Below, in pieces: positions 47,486 through 56,290 of a DNA stretch of 64,000 bases. The notes beneath the pieces were generated by a model that had not been told where the DNA came from, did not search any database, and was given only the letters and a program-made list of their open reading frames with translations. Each line of letters starts with the position of its first letter. Within the stretch, counting starts at the first letter, position 1. Both the position numbers and the translations under genes were made by a program. The DNA is taken from positions 434,001-498,000 of the forward strand of contig NZ_JACHJN010000004.1 of NCBI RefSeq assembly GCF_014203665.1, read 5' to 3'. The stretch is from Saccharothrix tamanrassetensis (lineage in GTDB: Bacteria > Actinomycetota > Actinomycetes > Mycobacteriales > Pseudonocardiaceae).

Positions 47486-48282
47486 TGACCGGACTCGGGT
47501 GCCGGGTCCACCGCGTTCGCCTCGACGTCGAGGATGGCGTCGTCGTAGACCACGTCGGCGACCGGTACGGCCGAGATGTTCTCCACCTCGACCTCGGAGT
47601 GCGCGCCGCAGCCGTACTCGACGTGCACCACGTGGCCGTCGGCCGGCGTCAGCTCGTTCGCGCACACGCCGAACGCCGCGCCCAGGGAGCCGGCCACGCG
47701 CTGGTAGAAGCCGCACGTGCCGCAGGTCGCGGGTGCGCTGCGGGCCATGTCGCTGCGCGGGCCGAAGTCGCCGGCCTGCCAGCGGGCCGCGGCGTCGAGC
47801 ACGCCCTCCCGGGACAGCACGTGCACGCGGCCGAGGCCGACCTCCAGCGCGACCTCCTCGACCGCCGGGTCGTCGGAGCCGACGTAGCCGGGGGCGAGCC
47901 TCGGGTCGTCCTCCCGGGGCGGCAGCAGGTCGCCGACGCCCAGGTCGCCCGCGCGGACCCGTTCGTGCCACGGCACCCAGTCCGGCGCGACCAGCGCGTC
48001 CTGACCGGGCAGCAGCACGACCTCGGAGACCGAGACGGGGGTGCCCGGACCCGCGTTCGCGACGGTCACCGCCCAGTTCCAGCCCCGGTAGCCGGCGCGC
48101 TCGGCCTCGAACAGGTGGGTGACCGATACCTCGTCCTCGGCGAGCACACCCACGTGGTCGCCGACGGGTTCGGAGCCGGCCTCCTCCTGCGCGGCGGCAC
48201 GCGCGAGCGAAACCGCCCCGGCATCGACGAGTACCGGATCGGCGTGCACTGGATCGGACTGCTGGGTCGGCGTGGCGGTCAC
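47482..48282 (-). CDS. DUF3027 protein
   Basis: 266 residues. Conserved core with GYRGWNWAVTVANAG, APDWVPWHERVRAGDLGVGD and a cysteine cluster CGTCGFYQRVAGSLGAAFGV ending in CANE and YGCGAHSE, which could bind zinc. DUF3027 proteins are actinobacterial and of unknown function. GTG at 48282 without a ribosome site. Coupled to the sacsin-like gene, so the two likely work together. Confidence 0.87.
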   Translation of the reverse strand: MTATPTQQSDPVHADPVLVDAGAVSLARAAAQEEAGSEPVGDHVGVLAEDEVSVTHLFEAERAGYRGWNWAVTVANAGPGTPVSVSEVVLLPGQDALVAPDWVPWHERVRAGDLGVGDLLPPREDDPRLAPGYVGSDDPAVEEVALEVGLGRVHVLSREGVLDAAARWQAGDFGPRSDMARSAPATCGTCGFYQRVAGSLGAAFGVCANELTPADGHVVHVEYGCGAHSEVEVENISAVPVADVVYDDAILDVEANAVDPAPESGQ

Positions 48283-48339
48283 AGGTGAATTGTGCCGCAC
48301 GTCTGCGCAGGCTCGTGCACACGTGCCACCCTTTTGGAC

Positions 48340-49101
48340 GTGCGGTGGCTCCTGATTGCTCTTGTCGTGGTCGCGTCGGCGGCGTGCACCACCCCTCCGA
48401 GCGGACCGGAGCAGCCCCGCAAGGGCGTGGAAGTGCTGGGCACGATCCCGCACGACACCTCGGCGTTCACCCAGGGCCTGGAGCTGGTCGACGGTGTGCT
48501 CTACGAGGGCACGGGCCTGGAGGGCCAGTCGGAGCTGCGCCGCCTGGACCCGACCACCGGAGAGGTGAAGCAGCAGGTCGAGCTGCCGTCGCCGCTGTTC
48601 GGCGAGGGGGTGACCGTGGTCGGTGCCCACATCTGGCAGATCACCTGGCGGGACGGCATCGCCATCCGGCGGGACCGGGAGACGCTGGCCGAGGTGAAGC
48701 GCGTCACGTACGACGGCGAGGGCTGGGGACTGTGCCGGGACGGCGGCCGGCTGGTGATGAGCGACGGCACCGAGGAGCTGCGGTTCCGCGACCCCGAGAC
48801 GTTCGACGAGACCGGGCGGGTCACCGTCAAGCGCAACGGCATCCCGCTGGTCCGGATCAACGAGCTGGAGTGCGTCGGCGGCCGGGTGTGGGCCAACCTG
48901 TGGCAGTCCGACGAGGTGGTGCAGATCGACCCGAACAGCGGGGACGTGCTGGCCACCGTCGACCTCAGCCCGCTGCGCCCGGCCGACGTGCCGAAGTCCG
49001 ACGTGCTCAACGGCATCGCGGCCGTGCCGGGCACCGACGAGTTCCTGGTCACCGGCAAGAACTGGCCGACGATCTTCCGCGTCCGGTTCAGGACAGGCTG
49101 A
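48340..49101 (+). CDS. Lipoprotein glutaminyl-peptide cyclotransferase
   Basis: 253 residues. Lipoprotein signal with lipobox ASAAC near residue 16; mature part is a plant-type (papaya-like) five-bladed propeller cyclotransferase: PHDTSAFTQGLELVDGVLYE, TGLEGQSELRRLD, ELECVGGRVWANLW and LNGIAAVPGTDEFLVTGK. It would convert N-terminal glutamine to pyroglutamate outside the membrane. GTG at 48340. Its 3' end overlaps the convergent Lrp gene by 14 bases. Confidence 0.9.
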   Translation: MRWLLIALVVVASAACTTPPSGPEQPRKGVEVLGTIPHDTSAFTQGLELVDGVLYEGTGLEGQSELRRLDPTTGEVKQQVELPSPLFGEGVTVVGAHIWQITWRDGIAIRRDRETLAEVKRVTYDGEGWGLCRDGGRLVMSDGTEELRFRDPETFDETGRVTVKRNGIPLVRINELECVGGRVWANLWQSDEVVQIDPNSGDVLATVDLSPLRPADVPKSDVLNGIAAVPGTDEFLVTGKNWPTIFRVRFRTG

Positions 49102-49540
49102 CCGCGAGCCCGGTCTTCACCGCGTCGAACACCGGCATCGTCTCGTACCGCTGCACGTTGTCGTCCCGCTGGAACAGCTCGTCGCCCAGCTCGCGGCAGC
49201 GCGCCATGTCCGAGGTCGACAGCACGACCAGGTAGTCCCACCGCCCGGCCAGCTCGTAGCACTGCTGCACCTCGGGCGTGCCCCGCATCCGCTCGGCGAA
49301 CCGCCGGTGGTGCTCGTGCGACTCGCGTTCCAGCGCGACCAGCACGACGAACAGCATCCCGCCCAGCTTCGCCGCGTCCAGCACGGCGATCTCCCTGGTC
49401 AGCAGCCCCGACGCGCGGTAGCGGGTGATCCGCCGCTGCACCGCGCTCGCGGACAACCCGACCAGCTCGCCCAACTCGTGCAGGGTCTGCCCCGCGTCCC
49501 GCTGGAGCTGGTCGAGCAGCCGTCGATCGAGGTCGTCCAC
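49088..49540 (-). CDS. Lrp/AsnC-family regulator
   Basis: 150 residues. HTH: RRLLDQLQRDAGQTLHELGE then LSASAVQRRITRYRASGL; C-terminal RAM ligand domain with ALERESHEHHRRFAERM and CYELAGRWDYLVVL. Such proteins sense amino acids as octamers. Divergent from a PLP-dependent lyase gene (69 bases apart), its probable target. GTG at 49540, no ribosome site. Confidence 0.92.
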   Translation of the reverse strand: MDDLDRRLLDQLQRDAGQTLHELGELVGLSASAVQRRITRYRASGLLTREIAVLDAAKLGGMLFVVLVALERESHEHHRRFAERMRGTPEVQQCYELAGRWDYLVVLSTSDMARCRELGDELFQRDDNVQRYETMPVFDAVKTGLAVSLS

Positions 49541-49609
49541 GCAAAAATCTTGCGCTTCGGCGGGAGAACTTTCAATCGCCGCCACGCCGCGCCGATCTAC
49601 CGTCGAGCC

Positions 49610-50512
49610 GTGGACATCAACCTGGAGAACATCGCCCGAGCGGCGAAGACCATCGATCCGGTGTTCCGCGACACCCCGCAGTACGTGGACGAGCAGCTGT
49701 GCGCCGAACTCGCCAGGCGGGTCCTGGTCAAGGTCGAGACGGCGAACCCGCTGCGCAGCTTCAAGGGCCGGGGCGCCGACTTCCTCGCCACGTCGCTGCC
49801 GATCGGGCAGACCGTCGTGTGCGCGTCCGCCGGCAACTTCGGCCAAGCCCTCGCCTACGCGGGCCGCAACCACGGTTTCCCGGTGGAGGTGTTCGTGTCG
49901 GACGCCGCCGTCCCGGACAAGATCACCCGGATGCGCGCCCTGGGCGCGACGGTGTTCGAGGTGGCCGCCGACTTCACCGGGGCCAAGGAAGCCGCCAGGC
50001 AACACGCCGGGCGCACCGACGCGGTTTTCATCGAGGACGGCCGCGAGCCGGCGATCACCGAAGGCGCGGGCAGCATCGCCGTGGAACTGCTGCGATCGGG
50101 CCTGGAGATCGACACGGCGGTCATCCCGGTCGGCGACGGAGCCCTGATCACCGGCATGGCCCGGTGGCTCAAGGAGCACTCGCCGGGCACCCGCGTCGTC
50201 GGCGTCTGCGCGTCCGGCGCACCGGCCGTGGCACGGGCCTGGGCAGGCAGGACGTACACCGGTCCGGTGCACACGATCGCCGACGGCATCGCGGTCCGCG
50301 TGCCCGTTCCGGAAGCCGTCCCACGCCTGCGTGAACTCGTGGACGACATCGTCCTCGTCGACGACGACGCGATCCGGAACGCGACCGCCGTAGCCCTTCG
50401 CACCCTCGGCCTGGTCCTGGAACCGGCGGGCGCGACCGGGCTGGCCGCGATCGCCGTCCACGACATCCCGGGCGAAACCATCGCCACCGTGCTCACCGGT
50501 AGCAATGTCTGA
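49610..50512 (+). CDS. PLP-dependent threonine/serine dehydratase-like enzyme
   Basis: 300 residues, fold type II. PLP lysine K52 in RSFKGRGA; ASAGNFGQALAYAGR for the substrate carboxylate. The phosphate-binding loop reads PVGDGALITG instead of the usual four glycines, so the reaction may differ from threonine dehydratase. GTG at 49610. The divergent Lrp regulator suggests amino-acid-responsive control. Confidence 0.87.
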   Translation: MDINLENIARAAKTIDPVFRDTPQYVDEQLCAELARRVLVKVETANPLRSFKGRGADFLATSLPIGQTVVCASAGNFGQALAYAGRNHGFPVEVFVSDAAVPDKITRMRALGATVFEVAADFTGAKEAARQHAGRTDAVFIEDGREPAITEGAGSIAVELLRSGLEIDTAVIPVGDGALITGMARWLKEHSPGTRVVGVCASGAPAVARAWAGRTYTGPVHTIADGIAVRVPVPEAVPRLRELVDDIVLVDDDAIRNATAVALRTLGLVLEPAGATGLAAIAVHDIPGETIATVLTGSNV

Positions 50513-50546
50513 GACAGCGCGGTGTCGGTGAGGCAGGATTGACGCT

Positions 50547-52049
50547 GTGACGCGTCAACGGCCGGAAGACCCGTCGCGGCGGTACCCGTGGGAAGACGAC
50601 GAGTACAAGCCGCGCACCCGGCCGTACCCGACCCAAGGGCCTCCCCCGCCACCGCCGCCGCCCCCGCAGGCGCCGCCTCCGGCCGACGAACGCCCCACCG
50701 CCCCGACCATGCCGAAGAAGCTCACCGTCACCCGGGTGGCGCTGTGGCGGACCCGGCAACTCGGCGGCCAGGCGGTGGCGGCGTTCCGGAAGGCGGCCCA
50801 CGCGGACGGCGCGAAGCAGTCCGGCCTGTCGTCGCTGACGTACGCGGTGATGATGAACTACGCCGCCGACGCGGCGATGGCCGTGGCCCTGGCGAACACC
50901 CTGTTCTTCTCCGCCGCCACCGGCGAGAGCAAGGCCAAGGTCGCCCTGTACCTGCTGATCACGGTGGCCCCGTTCGCGTTGGTGGCCCCCGTCATCGGCC
51001 CGGCCCTGGACCGCATCCAGCACGGCAGGCGCATCGCCCTGGCCGCGTCCTGCGTCCTGCGGGTCGTGCTGGCCATCGTCATGGCGATGAACTTCGACAA
51101 CTGGGGCCTCTACCCGGCGGCCCTGGGCAGCATGGTCCTGTCGAAGTCGTTCACCGTGCTCAAGGCCGCCATCACCCCGCGCGTGCTGCCGCCGGACATC
51201 ACCCTGTCCAAGACCAACGCGCGGATGACCGTCTTCGGCCTGGCCGCCGGCGGCGTCTTCGGCCTGGTGGCGGCGGGCTTCGCCAACCTGTTCGGCTCAC
51301 CCGGCGCGCTCTGGTTCACGGCCGTCCTGTGCCTGGCGAACGCGGTCCTGTGCCTGCGCATCCCGTCGTGGGTGGAGGTCACCGAAGGCGAGGTGCCGAC
51401 CTCCCTGCGAGCCCGACCGCAGAAGCCGAAGCGCCAACCGCTCGGCCGCACCGTCGTGGTCTCCCTCTGGGGCAACGGAGCGATCCGGATGCTCACCGGT
51501 TTCCTGATGCTGTTCGCCGCCTTCGTGGTCCGGGCCCAGACCGAGGGCGACGCGTTCATGCAGCTGCTGCTGCTCGGCGTCATCGCGGGCGCGGCCGGCA
51601 TCGGCAGCTTCCTGGGCAACGCGGTGGGCGCCAGGCTCCAGTTCGGCGCACCGGACCAGGTGATCATCGGCTGCCTGGGCGCGGCCCTGGCCGCGACCAT
51701 CCTCGCCGCCATCCTGCCCGGCCTGATCACCGCGGCGACCGTTGGCCTCATCGGCGCGACGGCCAGCTCGCTGGCCAAGGTCAGCCTCGACGCCGTGATC
51801 CAGGACGACCTGCCGGAGGAGTCCAGGGCCTCCGCGTTCGGCCGCTCCGAGACCATCCTCCAGCTGGGCTGGGTGTTCGGCGGCGCGCTGGGCGTCCTGC
51901 TGCCCACCGAGTACTGGATCGGCTTCACCGTGCTGTCCGGCCTGCTGGCCTGCGGCCTGGCGCAGACCATCCTCTCCCGCCGGGGCAGCACCCTCATCCC
52001 GGGCCTGGGCGGCGACCGCCCGATCCGCACCACCGCGGTCACCCCGTAG
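50547..52049 (+). CDS. MFS-type integral membrane protein with Pro-rich N-terminus
   Basis: 500 residues. The cytoplasmic N-terminus (about 55 residues) has a PPPPPPPPP run; twelve hydrophobic segments follow, with ALDRIQHGRRIALAAS as the loop motif. It is the likely counterpart of the conserved MFS protein near cspB in mycobacteria (inference from order). GTG at 50547. The lipoprotein gene follows 11 bases later, so they form an operon. Substrate unknown. Confidence 0.85.
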   Translation: MTRQRPEDPSRRYPWEDDEYKPRTRPYPTQGPPPPPPPPPQAPPPADERPTAPTMPKKLTVTRVALWRTRQLGGQAVAAFRKAAHADGAKQSGLSSLTYAVMMNYAADAAMAVALANTLFFSAATGESKAKVALYLLITVAPFALVAPVIGPALDRIQHGRRIALAASCVLRVVLAIVMAMNFDNWGLYPAALGSMVLSKSFTVLKAAITPRVLPPDITLSKTNARMTVFGLAAGGVFGLVAAGFANLFGSPGALWFTAVLCLANAVLCLRIPSWVEVTEGEVPTSLRARPQKPKRQPLGRTVVVSLWGNGAIRMLTGFLMLFAAFVVRAQTEGDAFMQLLLLGVIAGAAGIGSFLGNAVGARLQFGAPDQVIIGCLGAALAATILAAILPGLITAATVGLIGATASSLAKVSLDAVIQDDLPEESRASAFGRSETILQLGWVFGGALGVLLPTEYWIGFTVLSGLLACGLAQTILSRRGSTLIPGLGGDRPIRTTAVTP

Positions 52050-52060
52050 GCTGGCTGCCC

Positions 52061-52534
52061 GTGCGCCGAGTACTGCCGTTCCTGCTGCTCCCGGTCCTGG
52101 CGGCGTGCGCCGCCCCGCAGGACCCCGAGGTGACGTTCTACGCGGACGGGAAGGCGATCAACGTCCAGCCGTCCCAGTACTGCGACGTCAAGTCGGAGAA
52201 CTGCGAGGTCGACACCCGGGCGGCGGGCGTGCTCCGCGTCCGGCCGGGCAGACCGGTGCAGATCTCGGTACCCGGCGAGCTGGCCACCACCGCCTGGTCG
52301 GTGAAGTTCACCTACCGCAACGCCAAGGGCGAGCCGCAGGAACCGCTGCGCAGCAAGCTCTTCACCGAACGAGACCCGAAGTACGCCTACACCCTCGTGC
52401 TGCCGAACCGGGACGACCAGCTGGAGAGCGTCGAGGTCCAGCAGTACGGCTCCCGGATCGAGAGCAGCACCACCGGCGCCTTCGACTTCGTGGCCCGGGG
52501 GACCTGGATCCTGTCCGTGGACGACCGCAGCTGA
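52061..52534 (+). CDS. DUF2771 lipoprotein
   Basis: 157 residues. Lipoprotein signal with lipobox VLAAC near residue 15; the mature part has a CDVKSENC cysteine pair and beta-rich sequence, as in DUF2771. GTG at 52061. Conserved partner of the upstream MFS gene and of the convergent cold-shock gene. Function unknown. Confidence 0.83.
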   Translation: MRRVLPFLLLPVLAACAAPQDPEVTFYADGKAINVQPSQYCDVKSENCEVDTRAAGVLRVRPGRPVQISVPGELATTAWSVKFTYRNAKGEPQEPLRSKLFTERDPKYAYTLVLPNRDDQLESVEVQQYGSRIESSTTGAFDFVARGTWILSVDDRS

Positions 52535-52580
52535 CCTCCGGCGCGCTCGCGGATCGAGGCCCTCTTCGGATCGGAGCCCT

Positions 52581-52976
52581 CTACGGGTCGAGCTCCCGGG
52601 CCACCGCGCGGACCACGTCCGCGATCAGCTTGGTGTTCTTGCGCTCCGGGTACCGCCCGCGCCGCAGCTCGGGCTGCACCTTGACCTCCAACAGCTTGAT
52701 CATGTCCTCGATCAGGCCGTGCAGCTCCTCGGCGGGCCGCCGCCGCGCCTCGGCCACCGAGGGCGCGGGGTCGATCAGCCGCACGGACAGGGCCTGCGGA
52801 CCGCGTCGCCCCTCGGCCATGCCGAACTCGATGCGCTGTCCGGCCTTGAGGCCCTCGACGCCCGGAGGCAGCGCGGATTTCCGCACGTACACGTCCTCGC
52901 CACCGTCCTGGGTAACGAAGCCGAAGCCCTTTTCCGAGTCGTACCACTTGACCTTGCCGGTCGGCACCGCGCTCAC
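52581..52976 (-). CDS. Cold-shock-domain protein (CspB type)
   Basis: 131 residues. The N-terminal cold-shock domain (about 5-70) has [19 protein letters not shown] (RNP1) and [11 protein letters not shown] (RNP2-like). A helical C-terminal extension of 60 residues ([17 protein letters not shown]) marks the long actinobacterial CspB group. It binds single-stranded RNA or DNA. GTG at 52976 with GAGG four to five bases upstream. Confidence 0.9.
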   Translation of the reverse strand: MSAVPTGKVKWYDSEKGFGFVTQDGGEDVYVRKSALPPGVEGLKAGQRIEFGMAEGRRGPQALSVRLIDPAPSVAEARRRPAEELHGLIEDMIKLLEVKVQPELRRGRYPERKNTKLIADVVRAVARELDP

Positions 52977-53103
52977 CAATCCTCTGCAACCACACGACGA
53001 ACGCGCCCCGGGCGTGCCCAGGACGCGTCCCACCAGACTATCCAGAAGTACCCCGTCGGGGCACCTCCGATCGCGCGACCACCCCCGCGACTACGCTCAC
53101 CAC

Positions 53104-53295
53104 ATGTCGACTTCGAAGCTGATGCCGCTGGGAGTGGCCCTGTTCACGCTCGGCGTCGCGGCAATCGTCGCGATGTTCATCGCCGGCGAACAGGGCCTGC
53201 CGGCCTGGGTGTTCGCCGCCGGCTGGCTGCTGGCCCCCGCCGGCCTGGCACTCGGCGTGTTCAGCGCCGTGCGCAACTCCCGCCGCCGCGTCTGA
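53104..53295 (+). CDS. Small two-helix membrane protein
   Basis: 63 residues with two hydrophobic segments (LGVALFTLGVAAIVAMFIAG and AGWLLAPAGLALGVFSAV). No named family. ATG at 53104; divergent from cspB with 127 bases between. The basic C-terminus (RNSRRRV) should be cytoplasmic. Confidence 0.7.
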   Translation: MSTSKLMPLGVALFTLGVAAIVAMFIAGEQGLPAWVFAAGWLLAPAGLALGVFSAVRNSRRRV

Positions 53296-53329
53296 CCCCG
53301 GTGCCCTGGTCCCGGGACCTGGTCCCGAG

Positions 53330-53440
53330 ACCTGATTCAGGGCCTGACCTGCGGTTGGTCGTCAGGTCTGATCGTCGGGCTCTATTGTTGGGCCTGATCG
53401 TCGACCTGATAGCCGGGTCCGATCGCCGGGCCGACCGCCG
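53330..53440. repeat. Degenerate CTGATCG-type repeats
   Basis: Imperfect repeats of CCTGATCGTCG and CCGGGTCCGATCG between the small membrane protein and the HAD gene. No gene is seen here. Confidence 0.5.
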
Positions 53441-53451
53441 GTCAGCCGCGG

Positions 53452-54090
53452 TCAGCGATCCACCCGGTTGTCCTCGGCGAGCCTCGCGGCGTTCTCCCGC
53501 AGCCAGTCCGGGAACTCCTCCAACGAGGAGAACACCACGTCAGCGCCTTCTTCACGCAACTCGACCGCCGAGCAAGGCCCGCTGACCACGGCCACCGCCA
53601 CCGCGCCCGCCGCCCGAGCACCACGCACGTCCCCCACGTGGTCACCCACGTAGGCGGCGGCACCCTGGGCCTTCAACGCCTCGGCCTTCCCGGTGGACCA
53701 CAGCTCGCCGAACAGGTGGTCCACCTCCCACCCGAACGCAGCCAGGTGCAGTGCCGCGTTTGCTCGGTACTTCCCGGTCACCACCACCGTGCTGCCGCCC
53801 AGCTCGCGCACCGTCGCAAGCGATTGCGCCGCTCCCGGCAGCGCGACCGTCGCGGGAATCACGATCGCCGGGTAGAGCTGCCGGAACCGGGCGATGAGGT
53901 CCGGGATGTCCTCCTCGGCCACGCCGAAGTCGCGGTAGATCATGTCCAGCGGCGGGCCGAGGTTGGCCGCGAAGTGCGCCCCGTCGAGTGGATACCCGGA
54001 TTCGGCCGCCACCGCGTCCATCACCGCCGCCATGCCGGGCCGCGGGTCGATGAGCGTCATGTCCAGGTCGAATCCCACGGTCAGCGGCAC
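53452..54090 (-). CDS. HAD-superfamily phosphatase
   Basis: 212 residues. HAD motifs: DLDMTLID (nucleophile and acid Asp), VVTGKYRANAALHL (motif II-III region with Lys) and YVGDHVGDVRGARAAG (motif IV). Phosphoglycolate-phosphatase-like branch; substrate unknown. GTG at 54090. Divergent from a TetR gene whose operator lies between. Confidence 0.9.
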   Translation of the reverse strand: MPLTVGFDLDMTLIDPRPGMAAVMDAVAAESGYPLDGAHFAANLGPPLDMIYRDFGVAEEDIPDLIARFRQLYPAIVIPATVALPGAAQSLATVRELGGSTVVVTGKYRANAALHLAAFGWEVDHLFGELWSTGKAEALKAQGAAAYVGDHVGDVRGARAAGAVAVAVVSGPCSAVELREEGADVVFSSLEEFPDWLRENAARLAEDNRVDR

Positions 54091-54105
54091 GTGCGCACTG
54101 TACGG

Positions 54106-54134
54106 GCTTTACAAAAAGCCACTCTGTGTAAAGC
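54106..54134. promoter_or_regulatory. Putative TetR operator
   Basis: Perfect 8-bp arms GCTTTACA (54106-54113) and TGTAAAGC (54127-54134), 13 bases apart. TGTAAA can serve as -10 for a leaderless start at 54142. It sits in the 51-bp gap between the divergent HAD and TetR genes. Confidence 0.7.
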
Positions 54135-54141
54135 TGAGGCC

Positions 54142-54681
54142 GTGACGGACCTCACCCGCGCGCTGCTCTCAGCCGCAGCGGACCTGTTAGCGGCGCACGG
54201 CTTCCGCAGGTTGCGAATGTCGGACGTCGCCACCAGGGCCGGCGTGAGCAGGCAGACGGTCTACAACGAGTTCGGCAACAAGGAGCGGATCGTCCAAGCC
54301 GTCGCCCAGTACAAGACCGAGGAATTCCTGGACGGCGTCCGGGAACGGCTCGCCGGCACCCCCGACCGGCTGGGGGCCGTCCGGGCGGCGGTCGAGTTCG
54401 TGTTCGACATGGCTTCCCGCGACCCGCTGACCAACTCCGTGCTCAGCGGCACCCACGCCGAGGACATGCTGCCGCTGGTGACCACCAGGGGACACCCCGT
54501 CCTGACCGCCGGCACCGCCGTCTTCCTGGAGCACGTCCGGCTGCACTGGCCGTCACTGCCCGCCGAACAGGCCGAGCTGATCGCCGAGACCGTCGTCCGG
54601 ATCATCATCAGCCACCTGCTCACCCCGCGCCACGACGGAGTCCACGCCGTTGTCACGGTGACCACCGCTCTGCTCACCTGA
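54142..54681 (+). CDS. TetR-family regulator
   Basis: 179 residues. HTH at about 10-55 (MSDVATRAGVSRQTVYNEFG) followed by NKERIVQAVAQYK. The C-terminal domain fits regulators linked to fatty-acid or xenobiotic genes (VRIIISHLLTP end). GTG at 54142, leaderless. The dyad in the divergent gap points to self-control and control of the HAD phosphatase. Confidence 0.9.
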   Translation: MTDLTRALLSAAADLLAAHGFRRLRMSDVATRAGVSRQTVYNEFGNKERIVQAVAQYKTEEFLDGVRERLAGTPDRLGAVRAAVEFVFDMASRDPLTNSVLSGTHAEDMLPLVTTRGHPVLTAGTAVFLEHVRLHWPSLPAEQAELIAETVVRIIISHLLTPRHDGVHAVVTVTTALLT

Positions 54682-54748
54682 AGCGTCTCGCCACCCGGTC
54701 GCGTCGATGACCGCACCGCCGTAGCCGCCGGTCGGGCAAGATGGTGAG

Positions 54749-55123
54749 GTGCGGATCATTCTGAACCTGATATGGCTGGTGCTGAGCGGGTTCTGGCTCG
54801 CCATCGGATACGTGCTGACCGGGATCATCTGCTGCATCCTGATCATCACCATCCCGTGGGGACTGGCGGCGTTCCGGATCGCCAACTACGCCCTGTGGCC
54901 GTTCGGGCGGACCGTGGTGGACAACCCGGAGGCGGGCGCGCCGTCGCTGATCGGCAACGTGATCTGGATCGTGGTCGCCGGCTTCTGGCTCGCGATCGGG
55001 CACCTGGTCAGCGGCGTGCTGCTGTGCATCACGATCATCGGCATCCCGCTGGGCGTGGCGAACTTCAAGATGATCCCGGTGTCCCTGATGCCCCTGGGCA
55101 AGGCCATCGTCCCCGCTCCCTAG
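54749..55123 (+). CDS. YccF-family membrane protein
   Basis: 124 residues. Two repeats of the YccF domain (NLIWLVLSGFWLAIGYVLTG and GNVIWIVVAGFWLAIGHLVS), each with two hydrophobic segments, then IPLGVANFKMIPVSLMPLG. Inner-membrane protein of unknown role. GTG at 54749. The same gene lies beside moaA2 and cspB in mycobacteria. Confidence 0.92.
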   Translation: MRIILNLIWLVLSGFWLAIGYVLTGIICCILIITIPWGLAAFRIANYALWPFGRTVVDNPEAGAPSLIGNVIWIVVAGFWLAIGHLVSGVLLCITIIGIPLGVANFKMIPVSLMPLGKAIVPAP

Positions 55124-55259
55124 CGACCGAAGGCGGCCAGGACCGGCACCCGAGGACGCGACACCTCAGGACATCCCTGATCACCACACCGCTGGTCAGG
55201 GCACCGCTGATCAGGGCACGCTGGTCACCACACCGCCGATCGGCACCGCCGATCGGGCG

Positions 55260-55315
55260 CCAGAGATCGAGCGCCAGGGATCGAGCACCAGGGATCGAGC
55301 ACCAGGGATCGAGCA
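55260..55315 (+). repeat. 14-bp minisatellite
   Basis: Four contiguous 14-base units; three are identical (CCAGGGATCGAGCA at 55274, 55288 and 55302), the first is CCAGAGATCGAGCG. Looser copies of GATCAGGGCACC precede and follow. The phosphoesterase stop lies at 55323. Confidence 0.88.
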
Positions 55316-55322
55316 CCGCTGA

Positions 55323-56114
55323 TCAGGGCACGACCGAGTCGTCCAGCTCCACCACCAGGCACGGCCCGCCGCTGAACAAGCCGGCGTCGATCGCCAGCAC
55401 CTTGTCGTCGGCGTACCGCAGCGGCCCGTCGATCTCCTCCGGCGGCACGCCGAGCTGGTCGGCGATGACGCTGTGCCCGTGCACCACCTCGGCACCGCCC
55501 AGCACGTCCAGCAGCTCGACGGCGACCGCACCGCCGTCGGCACCCCGGAACGCGTACCGGGTCGTCATCTTGCGCCAGCACTCCCACCAGGCGCCCAGGT
55601 CGTGCCCCTCCAGCACGGCGTGCACGGCGTCGTTCACCTCGTCGATGGTGGTGCCCCACTCCAGGTAGGCCATCGTGTCGGAGTGCATCAGCAGGTGGTC
55701 GTCCACCAGGTGCAGCACCGGGCGGCTGGTCAGCCACTCGATGTGCCGATCGGTGAGCCGGTCCTGGTCGCTGCGCAGACCGCCGTTGAGCAGCCAGCTG
55801 CGGGCGAAGCTGCGCGGCGTGGGCGCGTTCGGCACGTTCTCGTCGCCGAACCGGTGCATGCCGAGCAGCAGCACCTCGTGGTTGCCGATCAGCGCGTTGA
55901 CCTGGCCCGACGACTGCTCCGCGAGGCGCATCACGAACTCGATGACACCGATGCCGTCCGGGCCCCGGTCCACGAAGTCGCCGAGGAACCACAGCTCCGC
56001 GTCGCCACCCGTCCAGTCGCCTGCCTCGTCGACGAGGTCGCGGGCGTGCAGGGCGCGGGTCAGCTCGGCGAGGTGCCCGTGCACGTCGCCCACCACGAAC
56101 AGCGGTCGTTCCAC
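55323..56114 (-). CDS. Calcineurin-type metallophosphoesterase
   Basis: 263 residues. All metal motifs are present: VVGDVHG, LGDFVDRGPDG, IGNHEVLL, HSDTMAY and HGHSV. It hydrolyses a phosphoester or diphosphate; related to Ser/Thr phosphatase-like and ApaH-like enzymes. GTG at 56114, no ribosome site. Single gene. Confidence 0.92.
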   Translation of the reverse strand: MERPLFVVGDVHGHLAELTRALHARDLVDEAGDWTGGDAELWFLGDFVDRGPDGIGVIEFVMRLAEQSSGQVNALIGNHEVLLLGMHRFGDENVPNAPTPRSFARSWLLNGGLRSDQDRLTDRHIEWLTSRPVLHLVDDHLLMHSDTMAYLEWGTTIDEVNDAVHAVLEGHDLGAWWECWRKMTTRYAFRGADGGAVAVELLDVLGGAEVVHGHSVIADQLGVPPEEIDGPLRYADDKVLAIDAGLFSGGPCLVVELDDSVVP

Positions 56115-56290
56115 AGTTGCGACGATAAGCGACGTTGCCGCGTGGTGCGTAGAAGTGGATCAGTGCGGGTGCGGATTGGGCCGGTCGGCCACGTCCGGTC
56201 CGGCTGTCGTTGGGTCGTGTGGCGTCCCCCTCCGGGGTGAACTCGGGGCTGATCACGTGATGCGGCCGTCCGATTGCCCATCCTCACGGC

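Noticed and set aside
52552..52588. Short repeat GGATCG.GGCCCTCT between DUF2771 and cspB
   Set aside because: Only two imperfect units, with no pairing or clear role.
55260..55315. Possible CRISPR array
   Set aside because: The units are 14 bases and contiguous with no spacers; no cas genes.
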